Source of the DNA: Deltaproteobacteria bacterium
GTDB taxonomy: Bacteria > Myxococcota > XYA12-FULL-58-9
Reading direction: 5' to 3'
Assembly (NCBI GenBank): GCA_016218825.1
Contig: JACRCV010000015.1
Location: 62,001 to 126,000 of the forward strand
DNA length: 64,000 bases
Position 1 is the stretch's first letter. Every line of letters begins with the position of its first letter. The position numbers and the translations under genes are program-made. Below are positions 53,104-62,391 of the stretch, in pieces. A model generated the notes under the pieces. The model searched no databases and was not told the DNA's origin. It saw only the letters and a list, made by a program, of their open reading frames with translations.

Positions 53104-55184
53104 TTGTCGTCCTCCTCGCGGCGGGTCAGGTCGTCGCTGCTCTCGAACTCCCAACCGAGCTCGATCTCCAAGAACAGGGTCTGCACGTTCTCGAACAGGC
53201 GCGCCTCCGGGAAGTAGGGCGACGGCCGGCCCTGGCCGTCGACGATTCGATCGTTCCCCAGGTGGTACTCGCTGCCCGGGCTCCTGACGGTGCGGAAGCT
53301 GCGCGAGTAGTGGGCGTTGACGAACAGGATCGGCAGGATCTCGAGGCGGGCGCCGGTCAACACCACGGCGTTCTCGGCGGTGAGCACGTTGCCCTTGAAC
53401 AAGGTCTTCGGGCTCGGCTCGTTGAGCTTCATGTAGGTGCCGAAGATCTGGAGGAAACCCAAGAACGGCGACTCGAGGTGGGCATAGAATTGGGTGTCGT
53501 CCGGGCCCTTGGAGTCCGACAACCCGAAGCCCAGCGCCAGCTGCTTGCCGCGGCGGCTGCCCTTGAACACGCCCCAGGACGCCTCGACGTTGTAGCCGGT
53601 GCGGCGGCCGAGCTCCCGGCGCGCGAAGCCGTTCTCGGCGTCGCCGAACACCGCCTGGTACTTGGTCGGCGTGACCTGGTAGGGGTTGTCCGTCAGCGCG
53701 TACGAGTACTTTTGGATCTCGTAGAGGCTGTCGAAGTAGCTCGGCAGGAAGCCGTCCTCGAAGCTGCGCAGCTCCGCCTGGATGCGAAAGGCGTTGATGT
53801 AGGTGGTGCCGAGGTTCAGCCTCGCGAGCACCCCCCCGGAGGCGCCGCTGCCGCCGCCGGGGTTCAAGAACTTGTCCCAGGTGCCGAAGAGCTTGATGTC
53901 GGCGTTGCGCTCGTCCTTGTAGATCTTCATCTCCACCGAGGCGCCGGCGGCGTGCACCTTGGTCTTGGTGACGTCGAAGCGGCCGGTGTCGGGGTTGGAG
54001 CGCGCGAAGGTGCGATCGAGGTTCTGGCCGGTGTACGGGTCGAAGCCGGCGCGGCTGCCGCTGCCCGGCACGCACTCGGCGGCGTTGTCCTTGTTGGTAC
54101 GGGTCCGCACGCAGCGCGGCGCGGCGAAGTCGGCGACGTACTCGGCGCCGAGCGACAGGCTGTCGGCGAGGATGTTGTCGGTGAACAGCGACAACGGCTT
54201 TGCGAAGACCAGGCCGCCGATGACCCGGTTGACGGTGGTGATGTCGTTGGCCTGGAACTGAAAGCCGCCGTACTTGTTGTAGGCGTCGAAGATCATTCCG
54301 GTCATCGAGCGGTCGACGTCGATGTTGCCTTGGTACTTGTTCAAGAGCGTGCCGTAGCCGATGGTCGCCGGCCGCAGGCTGTTGATCGTGAAGTAGAGGT
54401 TGTCTTCTTTGCGGCCGATGGTGAAGAAGCGCAGCACCCGGGGGTAGTCCGGGACCTCGTTCCAGTCCTCGCGGCGGATGCGCATGCCGCCGAAGTTGAA
54501 GCTGCCGCCCTCCACCGCGAGCAGGTTCAACGGCGCGCCGAGCGAGATCGACACCGTCTTGCCGTAGTAGGCCATGCCCGGCGTGACGCTCAGGAAGAGG
54601 TCGTTGCCGAGGATGTAGGGGCCGGCGGCGATGCCGACGTGGTCAAAGCGCGACAACAGGCGGCGGGTGCCGACGTAGATCAGCTCGCCCTTGATGAACT
54701 CGGGCTCCCCCGACTCGGGCTTGGCCATCGTCGTCGTCGCCGCGGCGCCGCGATCGGTCGCTTCGGGCGCCAGCGTGGTCTCGGCCGCCGGCGTCGGCGC
54801 CGGGGTGCCTTCGCCGACCGGGGCGACGCGGATCTCGGTCGGCCCGGTCTCGGTCGCCGGCGCGGGGGTCGCGGTGTTGTCGTCGCCGGTCGCCGGCGTC
54901 GCTGCGTCGGTGGTCGGCGCCGGGGTGGCGGTCCTGGGCGCCGGCGGTGGCGGCGGGGCGGCCGGTGGCGTCGTTGGCGCGGCGACGGGCTTCGTGGGCG
55001 TCGTCGGCGGCACCGGGGGAGGCAGCGGCGGCGCTTCGGGGCTCGAAGGCTTGGCGGCCGGCGGCGGGGCCGCGGGGGGCGGTGGGGGCGGGGGCGGTGG
55101 GGGCTCCTGGGCGCCCAAGAGCTGTGGCAGCGCGGACAAACACGCGAGCACGCCGATCGCGACGAGACGAGCGTTGAGCCTCAT
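53100..55184 (-). CDS. Outer-membrane beta-barrel protein with proline-rich N-terminus
   Basis: A 694-residue protein: signal peptide (about 1-25, AGGAGG upstream of ATG 55184), a Pro/Ala/Thr-rich low-complexity region (27-165), then an amphipathic, aromatic-rich barrel (FIKGELIYVGTRRLLSRFDHVGIAAGPYILGNDLFLSVTPGM onward). It ends TLFLEIELGWEFESSDDL with an acidic tail. I do not recognise a transport family. It is first in an operon with a Cys-rich hydrolase and a lipoprotein, so it may display or export the hydrolase. That is an inference. Confidence 0.78.
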   Translation of the reverse strand: MRLNARLVAIGVLACLSALPQLLGAQEPPPPPPPPPPAAPPPAAKPSSPEAPPLPPPVPPTTPTKPVAAPTTPPAAPPPPPAPRTATPAPTTDAATPATGDDNTATPAPATETGPTEIRVAPVGEGTPAPTPAAETTLAPEATDRGAAATTTMAKPESGEPEFIKGELIYVGTRRLLSRFDHVGIAAGPYILGNDLFLSVTPGMAYYGKTVSISLGAPLNLLAVEGGSFNFGGMRIRREDWNEVPDYPRVLRFFTIGRKEDNLYFTINSLRPATIGYGTLLNKYQGNIDVDRSMTGMIFDAYNKYGGFQFQANDITTVNRVIGGLVFAKPLSLFTDNILADSLSLGAEYVADFAAPRCVRTRTNKDNAAECVPGSGSRAGFDPYTGQNLDRTFARSNPDTGRFDVTKTKVHAAGASVEMKIYKDERNADIKLFGTWDKFLNPGGGSGASGGVLARLNLGTTYINAFRIQAELRSFEDGFLPSYFDSLYEIQKYSYALTDNPYQVTPTKYQAVFGDAENGFARRELGRRTGYNVEASWGVFKGSRRGKQLALGFGLSDSKGPDDTQFYAHLESPFLGFLQIFGTYMKLNEPSPKTLFKGNVLTAENAVVLTGARLEILPILFVNAHYSRSFRTVRSPGSEYHLGNDRIVDGQGRPSPYFPEARLFENVQTLFLEIELGWEFESSDDLTRREEDDK

Positions 55185-55334
55185 GACGCCTCCTAAGCGG
55201 GGCCCATATGTTGCAGCTTCTACGGGGAGTGGCAAGCGGCGGTGGTCAGCCGCCGTCGTCGAAGGCGCGGTCGAGGTCGGAGACGGACGCGCCGCCGCGA
55301 GCGCGGAGGTCCGCAACAGGCTCGTACGTCGCTG

Positions 55335-56474
55335 CTACGGTCGCGGCACGGCGACGCCCGCCTTCGCTGCGAACAGGTCGTAGGCCGGTCCGAGCTGGCG
55401 CATGAAGTAGAGCGGCAGCGCGCGGTGCAACACCCAGATCGGTTGCAGCAGCGCCTGGCCGAGCACCGGGATCGCCATGACCAGAAAGCCGCAGCAACAG
55501 GTCAAGAAACCACCGACCAGCACGACGATCGCGATGCCGGCGGCGAGCAGCAGCTTCAAGACCAGGTAGAGGAGGCTCGCCCCGAGGTGCGCGAAGAGCA
55601 GGTGCAACGCCTCGCTGAGCGCCGGCCCGGCCGTCGACTGACGCAAGAGCTGCAGCGGCAGCACCAGATCGTAGAGCAAGAGGTCGGCGAGCACCGCGAG
55701 CACGAGCACGAGCGCGAGGCCGGCGGTGACGAGCCAGAACGGGCCCGAGGTGAACAGCTGCACCCAGGCGCCGGCGCCGGTGGCGGTGCGGTAGACCATC
55801 AGGCCGAGGGGGATCCCCAGGTCGAGGACGAATACCCAGGCCAACAGGATGTAGCCGAGCCGCCAGCGCCAGAACGAGTTCGCGAGCCGGGCGTGCCTCT
55901 GCCAGGGTTGTTCCACCTCGGCGCGGCCGGAGACCACGTTGTCGAGGTAGGCGAACGCGGCGCGGGCGCCGAGCCACTGGAAGAGGATGGTCAGGCCGAT
56001 CCCGAGGAGCACCAGGACGCCGGCGATCGCCAGCACCAGCTCCAGGTTGGCCTTGACCCAGGTCTGTGCGGCCGCGAGGTCGTCGGCGAGCGAGTCGGTG
56101 GGCGAGGGCTGCGAGCCGTCGGGCGCGTCGTCGTCGGCGGCGGCGGCGTCTGGAAACGTCTCGTCGGCCGGGAGCGGCCGTTCGGCATCGAGCGCCGCGA
56201 GGAAGTTGCGACGCGACCCGGCCGGCTCGCCGGCGCGACTGTGCTCCTTCGAGTGGCCGCCGGGGTCGGAGAAGTCGCCGGGTACGCTGGGCACGCCGCA
56301 GCCGTTCTGCAGGCCCATGCCGGCGCACATCTGGCAGAAGCACAACAGGCCGAGTGCTACCCACCGATCCAGGCCGAAGGGCCGAAACAGCAGCGTCTTC
56401 ATCCGCCCATAGGCCGGGCCGACGGCGTCGAAGGGGTTCAGGGATGGCACGCGTCCTGTGGCGGGGGTGGTCAT
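55335..56474 (-). CDS. Multi-span membrane protein of unknown function
   Basis: A 379-residue protein starting MTTPATGRVPSLNPFDAVGPAYGRMKTLLFRPFGLDRWVALGLLCF. There are at least five or six hydrophobic segments (about 40-60, 150-175, 205-235, 245-275, 290-340), a polar Asp/Ala-rich loop (90-145), and FLTCCCGFLVMAIPVLGQALLQP near the end. It resembles the glycerophosphodiester/DUF975-like membrane proteins only in shape. Its start overlaps the stop of the preceding gene (ATGA). Confidence 0.75.
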   Translation of the reverse strand: MTTPATGRVPSLNPFDAVGPAYGRMKTLLFRPFGLDRWVALGLLCFCQMCAGMGLQNGCGVPSVPGDFSDPGGHSKEHSRAGEPAGSRRNFLAALDAERPLPADETFPDAAAADDDAPDGSQPSPTDSLADDLAAAQTWVKANLELVLAIAGVLVLLGIGLTILFQWLGARAAFAYLDNVVSGRAEVEQPWQRHARLANSFWRWRLGYILLAWVFVLDLGIPLGLMVYRTATGAGAWVQLFTSGPFWLVTAGLALVLVLAVLADLLLYDLVLPLQLLRQSTAGPALSEALHLLFAHLGASLLYLVLKLLLAAGIAIVVLVGGFLTCCCGFLVMAIPVLGQALLQPIWVLHRALPLYFMRQLGPAYDLFAAKAGVAVPRP

Positions 56475-57007
56475 GGAAGGATGTCCGGGTACAGGCGCCG
56501 GGCGCATTCGGGGCAGAGGCCGTGGCTGAACTCGGCCTCGGAGTGGTCGCGGACGTAGGACTCGATCTGGTTCCAGTAGCCCTTGTCGTCGCGGATCTTC
56601 TTGCACGCGGCGCAGATCGGCAACATGCCGGTCAACGTCCTGACGTTGGCGAGTGACTTCTCGAGGTCGGTGGACAGAGTCCGCATGCGGTCGTTGGCGA
56701 GCGACAGGTCGCGGTTCGCGGTCAGGAGCGCGGCGAACACCGGCCGGATCTTGTAAATCCCGGCGACCAGCAACACCGAGATCGCCAGGCCGACGATCTC
56801 GAACGCGGCGCTCTCGGTCGACAGCTGGTGGTCGCCCACGATCGCTGCGAGGGACTCGGCGCGGCGCACCGTCATAAGGACGAGGGCGGCGGCGACCAGC
56901 GACCAGGCCGCTCTCTTTCCGGTGAGCGGGATCAGACGCAGGGCCAACGTCGCGGCGGTGAGCTGAAAGGTCACCGCGAGCCCGACGACGATCAGGAGAT
57001 GCGACAC
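56471..57007 (-). CDS. Membrane protein with C-terminal Cys4 zinc-like motif
   Basis: A 178-residue protein with about three N-terminal membrane spans (3-23, 34-50, 68-90), a charged coiled-coil-like helix (97-123) and a Cys4 module: LPICAACKKIRDDKGYWNQIES, then FSHGLCPECARRLYPD. This module is usually found at the C-terminus of PAS, GAF or HAMP signalling proteins; here it is attached to a bare membrane region with no sensor domain. Two CxxC pairs suggest metal binding. It is the first gene of the pair with 55335-56474. Confidence 0.78.
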   Translation of the reverse strand: MSHLLIVVGLAVTFQLTAATLALRLIPLTGKRAAWSLVAAALVLMTVRRAESLAAIVGDHQLSTESAAFEIVGLAISVLLVAGIYKIRPVFAALLTANRDLSLANDRMRTLSTDLEKSLANVRTLTGMLPICAACKKIRDDKGYWNQIESYVRDHSEAEFSHGLCPECARRLYPDILP

Positions 57008-57121
57008 GCCCCACCGCCTTTGGCTCGGCCCCGGTGCCGCTATACCGCAGCCGCCGCGGCGGCGCCACCGGCCGCCGGCCGGCGCTGGTCTTTGGGCTCA
57101 AAGCGCGGTAGGCGACGGCGC

Positions 57122-57589
57122 ATGAAGCTCGATCAGCTCGATCTGTCGTCGTTCCCGGCGTTGCAGCGGCTGCGGGTCGCTGACGTGATGACCGCCAACC
57201 CGATCACCGTCCAGCACGACAGCCACGTCTCGGACGCCGTCGAGCTGATGGACCGCCACCACATCCAGCACCTGCCGGTCGTCAAGGACGGCAAGCTCGC
57301 CGGGTTGATGAGCGAGCGCCACGTCCGGGATGCGATGCCGTCGATCCTCACGCTCAAAGACCCGGCGGCGCGCCGCAAGAGCCTGCAGCTGACGCGCGTC
57401 AACCAGATCTGGGTCGAGAACGTCGAGACCATCGGGCCCGAGGCGCCGCTCGTCGCCGCGATCCGCACGATGCGGCGGGTTCACGCCAGTAGCCTGCCGG
57501 TGGTGCAAGGCGGCGCGCTCGCGGGGATCATCACCGCCGGCGATCTGCTCAGCGTGCTCGAGGCCGTTCTCGCCCGGGCCGGCGGCTGA
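57122..57589 (+). CDS. CBS-domain pair protein
   Basis: A 155-residue protein consisting of two CBS domains (VADVMTANPITVQHDSHVSDAVELMDRHHIQHLPVV and VETIGPEAPLVAAIRTMRRVHASSLPVV). CBS pairs bind adenosyl ligands such as AMP, ATP or S-adenosylmethionine and act as energy sensors. The start at 57122 begins with a short helical lead; longer upstream frame is unlikely. Monocistronic. Partner unknown. Confidence 0.9.
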   Translation: MKLDQLDLSSFPALQRLRVADVMTANPITVQHDSHVSDAVELMDRHHIQHLPVVKDGKLAGLMSERHVRDAMPSILTLKDPAARRKSLQLTRVNQIWVENVETIGPEAPLVAAIRTMRRVHASSLPVVQGGALAGIITAGDLLSVLEAVLARAGG

Positions 57590-57674
57590 CCGCGCACCTG
57601 GCAAACGACCGCGCACCCACCAAGGACGGACAGCGCCCGAGAGGGTGCGCGCATCGCGAGGCTGCGGGCTTTGC

Positions 57675-59012
57675 TCAGTCGTCCACGATCAACACGCACT
57701 GCCGGCCGGAGGCGGTGCTGTCCCATTTCGTCGTCGGATAGTAGGACCCGGCCCAAGTCGGGTGGGAGGCGACGAGGTAGAACCCGGGGTTGTTGTCGGC
57801 GGCCAGTCTCGCCGCGCTGCCGGTCGCCGCGGACTCGGCGAGGTAACACGCGAAGTTGTGGATCACGACCCAGGCGTTGGTGGCCGCGCCCGGGTCATAG
57901 TCGATGCCGGTGATGTCGCCGTCCACCCCCCAGGCGCCGCTGCGGTAGGGCGCATAGAAACCGGGCGGGTTGGTCCAGTCGGGCACACCGTCACCAGGCG
58001 GGGGGCCGGCCGGTAGGGTATCGGCCCAAACCCCGTACCATTGGAAGCAGCCATCCGAGACCGCCCACCAGTGCTCGGCGCCGGCGTTGACGTGCAGGCT
58101 CAGGTGACAGGGCGCGCTGACCTGCAGCGCGTCGACGTTCTGCCACATCGTGGTGCCGAGCCTGAGGGTGCAGCCGTCCTCGTCGCCGCACAGCGCGGTG
58201 AACATGGTGTCGTTCACCAGCTTGGAGACGACCGCGGTGGTGCTCGCGGTGACGATCACCTGCATGCGATTGCCGATGGTCGCGGTCGAGGTCGGCGTCG
58301 AGGCCTCGGAGTCGGTCCAGATCGAGCTCGTGCCGCCGCTGCTACCGCCGGTGATGTTCAGGCGGTTGGCGTTGATCTTCCCGGTGGTCGCGGCGTCGTT
58401 GATCTTGGTGATCACCTCGGTGCCCGTCAGGTTGGTGATGGTGCCCGGGTCGCCCTTGTCGCCTTTGTCGCCCTTGATGCCTTGCTCGCCCTTGAGGAGG
58501 TTGACGGCGGCCTGGGCGGTGCCGGCGGCGTTGACCGCGGTCAGGGTGTAGTCGTCCTCCACCAACGCCGGCCCCGAGGCTGACGGCACCAGGTCGACGA
58601 CGGTGTCCTGGTTGCGACCGCCTTCGAGGATGGTCATCGCGTACGTCGGGCCGCCGGTCTTGCTCGCCAGCTGGAAGGTCGAGCCGCCGAGGTGGGTGCC
58701 GGTGACCACCAGCGCGGTGCCGATGCAGGGCTTGCCGGTCGTGGCTTGGCAGGCGGCGCCGTCGCCGCTCCCGGTGACGTCGGTGATCGTCGGGCCGGCG
58801 CCCTGACCGGAGATGCAGATCTCGCCGTTGCAGACTCGGCCCGCCGAGCAGTCCTGGTCGGTGGTGCAAACTTGCTCGCACTTCTGTGTGAGGCAGACGT
58901 GACCGTCCGGGCAGTCGGTGTTCGTGGCGCAGGTGGTGGCCGTCTTGCCGCCGCATCCAGCCGAACCCACCCCGATGACGACGACGAGGCCGACGAGCAC
59001 TCTGTGGAACAT
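57675..59012 (-). CDS. Modular surface lipoprotein (paralogue 3)
   Basis: A 445-residue lipoprotein: ATG 59012 (AAGGAG 8 bases upstream; a GTG three codons earlier is also possible), signal peptide, lipobox SAGC. The Cys-rich, TIG-like (VTGTHLGGSTFQL) and collagen-like parts (LLKGEQGIKGDKGDKGDPGT) match the proteins at 1080 and 28787. No ILEI-like or tail-collar module follows; instead there is a Thr/Ser-rich region and a Cys/Trp-rich C-terminal domain (EHWWAVSDGCFQWYGVW, NNPGFYLVASHPTWAGSY, ending CVLIVDD). Inferred surface protein. Confidence 0.75.
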   Translation of the reverse strand: MFHRVLVGLVVVIGVGSAGCGGKTATTCATNTDCPDGHVCLTQKCEQVCTTDQDCSAGRVCNGEICISGQGAGPTITDVTGSGDGAACQATTGKPCIGTALVVTGTHLGGSTFQLASKTGGPTYAMTILEGGRNQDTVVDLVPSASGPALVEDDYTLTAVNAAGTAQAAVNLLKGEQGIKGDKGDKGDPGTITNLTGTEVITKINDAATTGKINANRLNITGGSSGGTSSIWTDSEASTPTSTATIGNRMQVIVTASTTAVVSKLVNDTMFTALCGDEDGCTLRLGTTMWQNVDALQVSAPCHLSLHVNAGAEHWWAVSDGCFQWYGVWADTLPAGPPPGDGVPDWTNPPGFYAPYRSGAWGVDGDITGIDYDPGAATNAWVVIHNFACYLAESAATGSAARLAADNNPGFYLVASHPTWAGSYYPTTKWDSTASGRQCVLIVDD

Positions 59013-59398
59013 TGCTTTCACTCCTTAGGGATCTTGGCGGGCGGCGCCCGCCGCCGGAGGGAAATGTACCGCAAACCATGGGGCTTGTCCCGCACTACGG
59101 TGCCGTCCGCCGGCGCGGCCGCGGAATCGGAGGTCGACACGGTCTCGCGGACGTGCCCCATAGGGATGCGGGGTCGTAGCAAGATCGGGTTGCGTCCTCG
59201 AATTCCTGTGGCACAATTTGAGTGGGTCCGAGCAGGCCCGCCGCGATTGACGTCGAAGGGGAGCTGGGATGTCGAGAGTGCGTGGCGGAGCTCGCGACCC
59301 GGGTAGTGTGCCCAGGGATCGGTGTTGTCTCTTTCCGCGTGCCTCCACGTGTCGTTTCGGAGTTGGGCCATCAACCTCGCTCGGCAGGAGTCTTGTGC
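59013..59398. promoter_or_regulatory. Divergent intergenic region (lipoprotein 3 / chemotaxis operon)
   Basis: 386 bases without a confident gene. A weak sigma70-like pair is present for the chemotaxis direction: TTGCGT (59190-59195), 16 bases, CACAAT (59212-59217). A GC-rich inverted repeat (GGCGGGCG/CGCCCGCC, about 59036-59055) lies in the leader of the lipoprotein gene. A GTG at 59222 would extend the receiver gene by 59 codons, but the added residues look like non-coding translation. Confidence 0.35.
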
Positions 59399-59767
59399 AT
59401 GGCGAAGTCGATCCTGATCGTCGACGATACGGAAACCGTGTTGATGTTCGAGCGGACTCTGCTGCGGAACCGCGGCTTTGAGATCCGCGTGGCGCGAAAC
59501 GGCGCCCTGGCGCTGCAGGAAGTGGAGAAGTCCCGGCCGGACCTCATCTTGCTCGACATCATGATGCCGGAGCTCGACGGGGTCGAGACCTGTCGGCGAT
59601 TGAAGGCCGACCCCGCGACGCGGGACATCCCGGTGCTGATGGTCACCACCAAGGGTGAGTCGGCGATGGTCGAGAGGGCGTTTCAGGCGGGGTGCAACGA
59701 CTACCTCACCAAGCCGATCGACCACCTGGAGCTGTTGTCCAAGATTCAAACGTACCTGCCGCGGTAG
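59399..59767 (+). CDS. Single-domain response regulator (CheY-like)
   Basis: A 122-residue receiver protein with the acidic pair D9/D10, phospho-acceptor D53, Thr83 and Lys105 (LTKP). The start is the ATG at 59399, which gives a normal receiver length. As first gene of the CheA-CheW-MCP operon it is probably the phospho-output or sink for that CheA. It carries no output domain, so it likely acts by protein contact. Confidence 0.92.
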   Translation: MAKSILIVDDTETVLMFERTLLRNRGFEIRVARNGALALQEVEKSRPDLILLDIMMPELDGVETCRRLKADPATRDIPVLMVTTKGESAMVERAFQAGCNDYLTKPIDHLELLSKIQTYLPR

Positions 59768-59783
59768 GGCGGGGGGGGGCGCC

Positions 59784-61829
59784 ATGGGTGACGTCGACGA
59801 CGCCGTCCTGGGGGTGTTTCTGCGCGAAGGGGCCGAGAAGCTCGCGGACCTGAACGCGCTGCTGCTGCGGCTGGAGGCGCAGCCGCGCGACCACGTGGTG
59901 ATCTCGGATCTGGTGCGCACCGCGCACAACCTCAAGGGCGGGGCCGGCACCGCCGGTCTCGGACCGATCGCCGACGCGGCGCACCGAATCGAAGAGGTCG
60001 TGCTGCGCCTGCGGGACGGCACGATGGCGGCGGACTCTACGGTCTTCGACGCGCTGTTCGCGAGCGTCGACGCCCTGGAGGCGAGCCTCAGCGATCTGAC
60101 CCGGGGCGCGGCAGAGCTGCCGCAGGTGCAGCGCGTGGTGCAGGCGATGGATCGCCTCCTGGGCGACGACAGGAAGGCGGCGATCGCGTCCGACGCGCGA
60201 GGCCCGGCCGGCTTCGTGTTGGGAGAATACGACCACGTGCGCATCAAGGTGCTGCGGCAGCGCGGCAAGTGTCTGCTGCGCGTCGAGCTCTCGCCGCCGG
60301 CCACCGAGGCCGACCCGGTGCCGTGGGCGCGGGAGCTCTTGCGCCGGCTGCGCCGGCAGGCGGAGATCGTCGCGACGCTGCCGGCCGAGGTGGACCTCGA
60401 GCCACTCGGCGCGACCCGGCGGCTGGCGGTGCTGTGCGGCACCGACAGCGGCTCGGCCGTGCTCGAGGCCGCGCTGATCGCAGCGGGCGCCGAGCAAGTC
60501 GCGATCGCCGCGGTCGACACCCAAGGCGGGACCGACGACACCGACCGCGCGCCGCGGCCCCGGGCCAAGGGCTCGGTGAAGATCGAGCTGAGTCGCGTCG
60601 ACGGCCTCTTGGACATGATCGGCGAGTTGGTCATCGCGCAGTCGATGGCGGCGAACGTGCCGGAGATAGCTTGCCTGAGCTCGCGCCGCGCCCGCCAGTG
60701 TCTGGGGCAGGTGACGCGCATCACCCGCGACCTCCAGGACGCCGGGCTCCGCCTGCGGATGGTTCCGGTGCGCGGCCTCTTTCAGGCGATGGCGCGCACC
60801 GTCCGCGACTTGGCGCGCAAGCACGGCAAGGAGATCCGTCTGATCACCTCGGGCGACGACGTCGAGCTCGATCGCAGCGTCGTCGAGCGGATCACCGATC
60901 CGATGGTGCACCTGGTGCGCAACGCCGTCGATCACGGGATCGAGACCCCGAGCGAGCGGGCGGCCGGCGGCAAGGGCCAGGCGGCCACCATCACGCTGGC
61001 GGCGTACCATCAGGGCGGGAGCATCATCGTCGAGGTCAAGGACGACGGCCGGGGTCTCGACCGCGACGCGATCCGCGCCAAGGCGGGGGCGCTGGGTTTG
61101 ATCCGCGACGGCGCCACGATCCGGGACGCGGACCTCCTCAACCTGATCTTCGAGAGCGGCCTGTCCACCAGCGCCGAGGTGACCGACACCTCGGGGCGCG
61201 GCGTGGGGCTCGACATCGTGCGGCGCAACGTCGAGGCGATGCGCGGTCGGGTCTCGGTCGCCTCGGTGGCGACGCGCGGCACGTCGATCAAGATGGTGCT
61301 GCCGCTGACGCTCGCGATCATCGACGGCATGCTCGTCGGCTGTGGCGCCGAGCGCTACATCATCCCGACCATGGCGGTCGTCGAGTCGATTCGGCCGCTG
61401 CCGGAGGCCGTCGTCTCGGTGGCCGGGCGCCGGGAGATGCTGAACGTGCGCGGCTCGCTGCTGCCGCTCGTGAGCCTGAGCCAGCTGTTCCAGGTCGAGG
61501 GCGGCACCCTGGACGCGTCGCGCGGCCTGGTGGTGGTGGTGGAGGGCATCGGCCGCTCGGTGGGTCTGATCGTCGACAGCGTGCTGGCGCAGCAGCAGGT
61601 GGTCATCAAGAGCATCGGCAGCGGCCTCGGGCGCGCGAAGTATCTCTCCGGCGCCGCCATCCTGCCCGACGGCAAGGTGGGCCTGATCGTGAACGTCGAC
61701 GAGATCACGGTGGCCAGCGCCCAGGACGCCGCCGCGCTCCCCGACGCCGCGCAGAGCCCCGATGCCACGCCGGCGGCCGGCGCCGTCTCCAACCCCGAGC
61801 CCAGAGAGGTGACGAATGAACAGCGCTGA
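59784..61829 (+). CDS. cheA: Chemotaxis histidine kinase CheA
   Basis: A 681-residue kinase. The Hpt domain carries His48 in RTAHNLKGGAGTAGL. A poorly conserved middle region (about 145-255) may bind the receiver. The dimerisation domain (VKIELSRVDGLLDMIGELVIAQS), the HATPase with N-box HLVRNAVDHGIE, GRGLD and GRGVGLDIVRRNVE, and the CheW-like regulatory domain (about 520-650) follow. It autophosphorylates on the Hpt His and passes phosphate to the CheY-like protein. It overlaps cheW by 14 bases. It starts 16 bases after the receiver gene. Confidence 0.95.
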   Translation: MGDVDDAVLGVFLREGAEKLADLNALLLRLEAQPRDHVVISDLVRTAHNLKGGAGTAGLGPIADAAHRIEEVVLRLRDGTMAADSTVFDALFASVDALEASLSDLTRGAAELPQVQRVVQAMDRLLGDDRKAAIASDARGPAGFVLGEYDHVRIKVLRQRGKCLLRVELSPPATEADPVPWARELLRRLRRQAEIVATLPAEVDLEPLGATRRLAVLCGTDSGSAVLEAALIAAGAEQVAIAAVDTQGGTDDTDRAPRPRAKGSVKIELSRVDGLLDMIGELVIAQSMAANVPEIACLSSRRARQCLGQVTRITRDLQDAGLRLRMVPVRGLFQAMARTVRDLARKHGKEIRLITSGDDVELDRSVVERITDPMVHLVRNAVDHGIETPSERAAGGKGQAATITLAAYHQGGSIIVEVKDDGRGLDRDAIRAKAGALGLIRDGATIRDADLLNLIFESGLSTSAEVTDTSGRGVGLDIVRRNVEAMRGRVSVASVATRGTSIKMVLPLTLAIIDGMLVGCGAERYIIPTMAVVESIRPLPEAVVSVAGRREMLNVRGSLLPLVSLSQLFQVEGGTLDASRGLVVVVEGIGRSVGLIVDSVLAQQQVVIKSIGSGLGRAKYLSGAAILPDGKVGLIVNVDEITVASAQDAAALPDAAQSPDATPAAGAVSNPEPREVTNEQR

Positions 61830-62361
61830 CCTCGAGACCCGTGCGCCGGAGGCCGGGGGCGCGGGGGTGCAAGACGCCGTGCGGTTGTTGGCCGGAAAGT
61901 ACATCACCTTCCGCCTGGCGCGGGAGGTGTACGGCATCGAGGTGCTCAAGGTCCGCGAGCTCATTCGGGTCATGGAGATCACCCGGGTGCCCGGCACCAA
62001 GGCCTTCGTGCGCGGGGTGATCAACCTGCGCGGCCGCGTCATCCCGGTCGTCGACCCCCGCCTCAAGTTCGCGATGGGCGAGGTGACGGTGGGCGACCAG
62101 ACCGTCATCATCGTCGTGCAGTACGAGGCCGACGGCGAGGAGCTGACGATGGGGATCCTGGTCGACGAGGTCCTCGAGGTGTCGAGCATCGCCGCGGAGA
62201 ACATCGAGCCACCCCCGGACTTCGGAGCCGGCGCCATCGACACCGCGTTCATCCTCGGGGTCGGCAAGGCGGCGAAGCAGGTGGTGCTGCTGCTCGACAT
62301 CTCCGGGGTGCTCAGCGCCGAGGAACAAGAACAGGTGAGTCGGGTCGCGACCGGTGAGTGA
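61816..62361 (+). CDS. cheW: Chemotaxis coupling protein CheW
   Basis: A 181-residue coupling protein: the CheW domain occupies about 25-165 (YITFRLAREVYGIEVLKVRELIRVMEITRVPGTKAFVRGVINLRGRVIPVVDPRLKF, then ILVDEVLEVSSI). It links receptors to CheA. It overlaps the CheA gene, and its stop lies 30 bases before the receptor start, so all four genes form one operon. Confidence 0.95.
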   Translation: MNSADLETRAPEAGGAGVQDAVRLLAGKYITFRLAREVYGIEVLKVRELIRVMEITRVPGTKAFVRGVINLRGRVIPVVDPRLKFAMGEVTVGDQTVIIVVQYEADGEELTMGILVDEVLEVSSIAAENIEPPPDFGAGAIDTAFILGVGKAAKQVVLLLDISGVLSAEEQEQVSRVATGE

Positions 62362-62391
62362 GGCACGGGCCTATCGAGAAAGGGAGCGTCG

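Noticed and set aside
59209-59224. A sigma54 promoter before the chemotaxis operon
   Set aside because: TGGCAC is present, but the second element lacks the required GC at the right distance.
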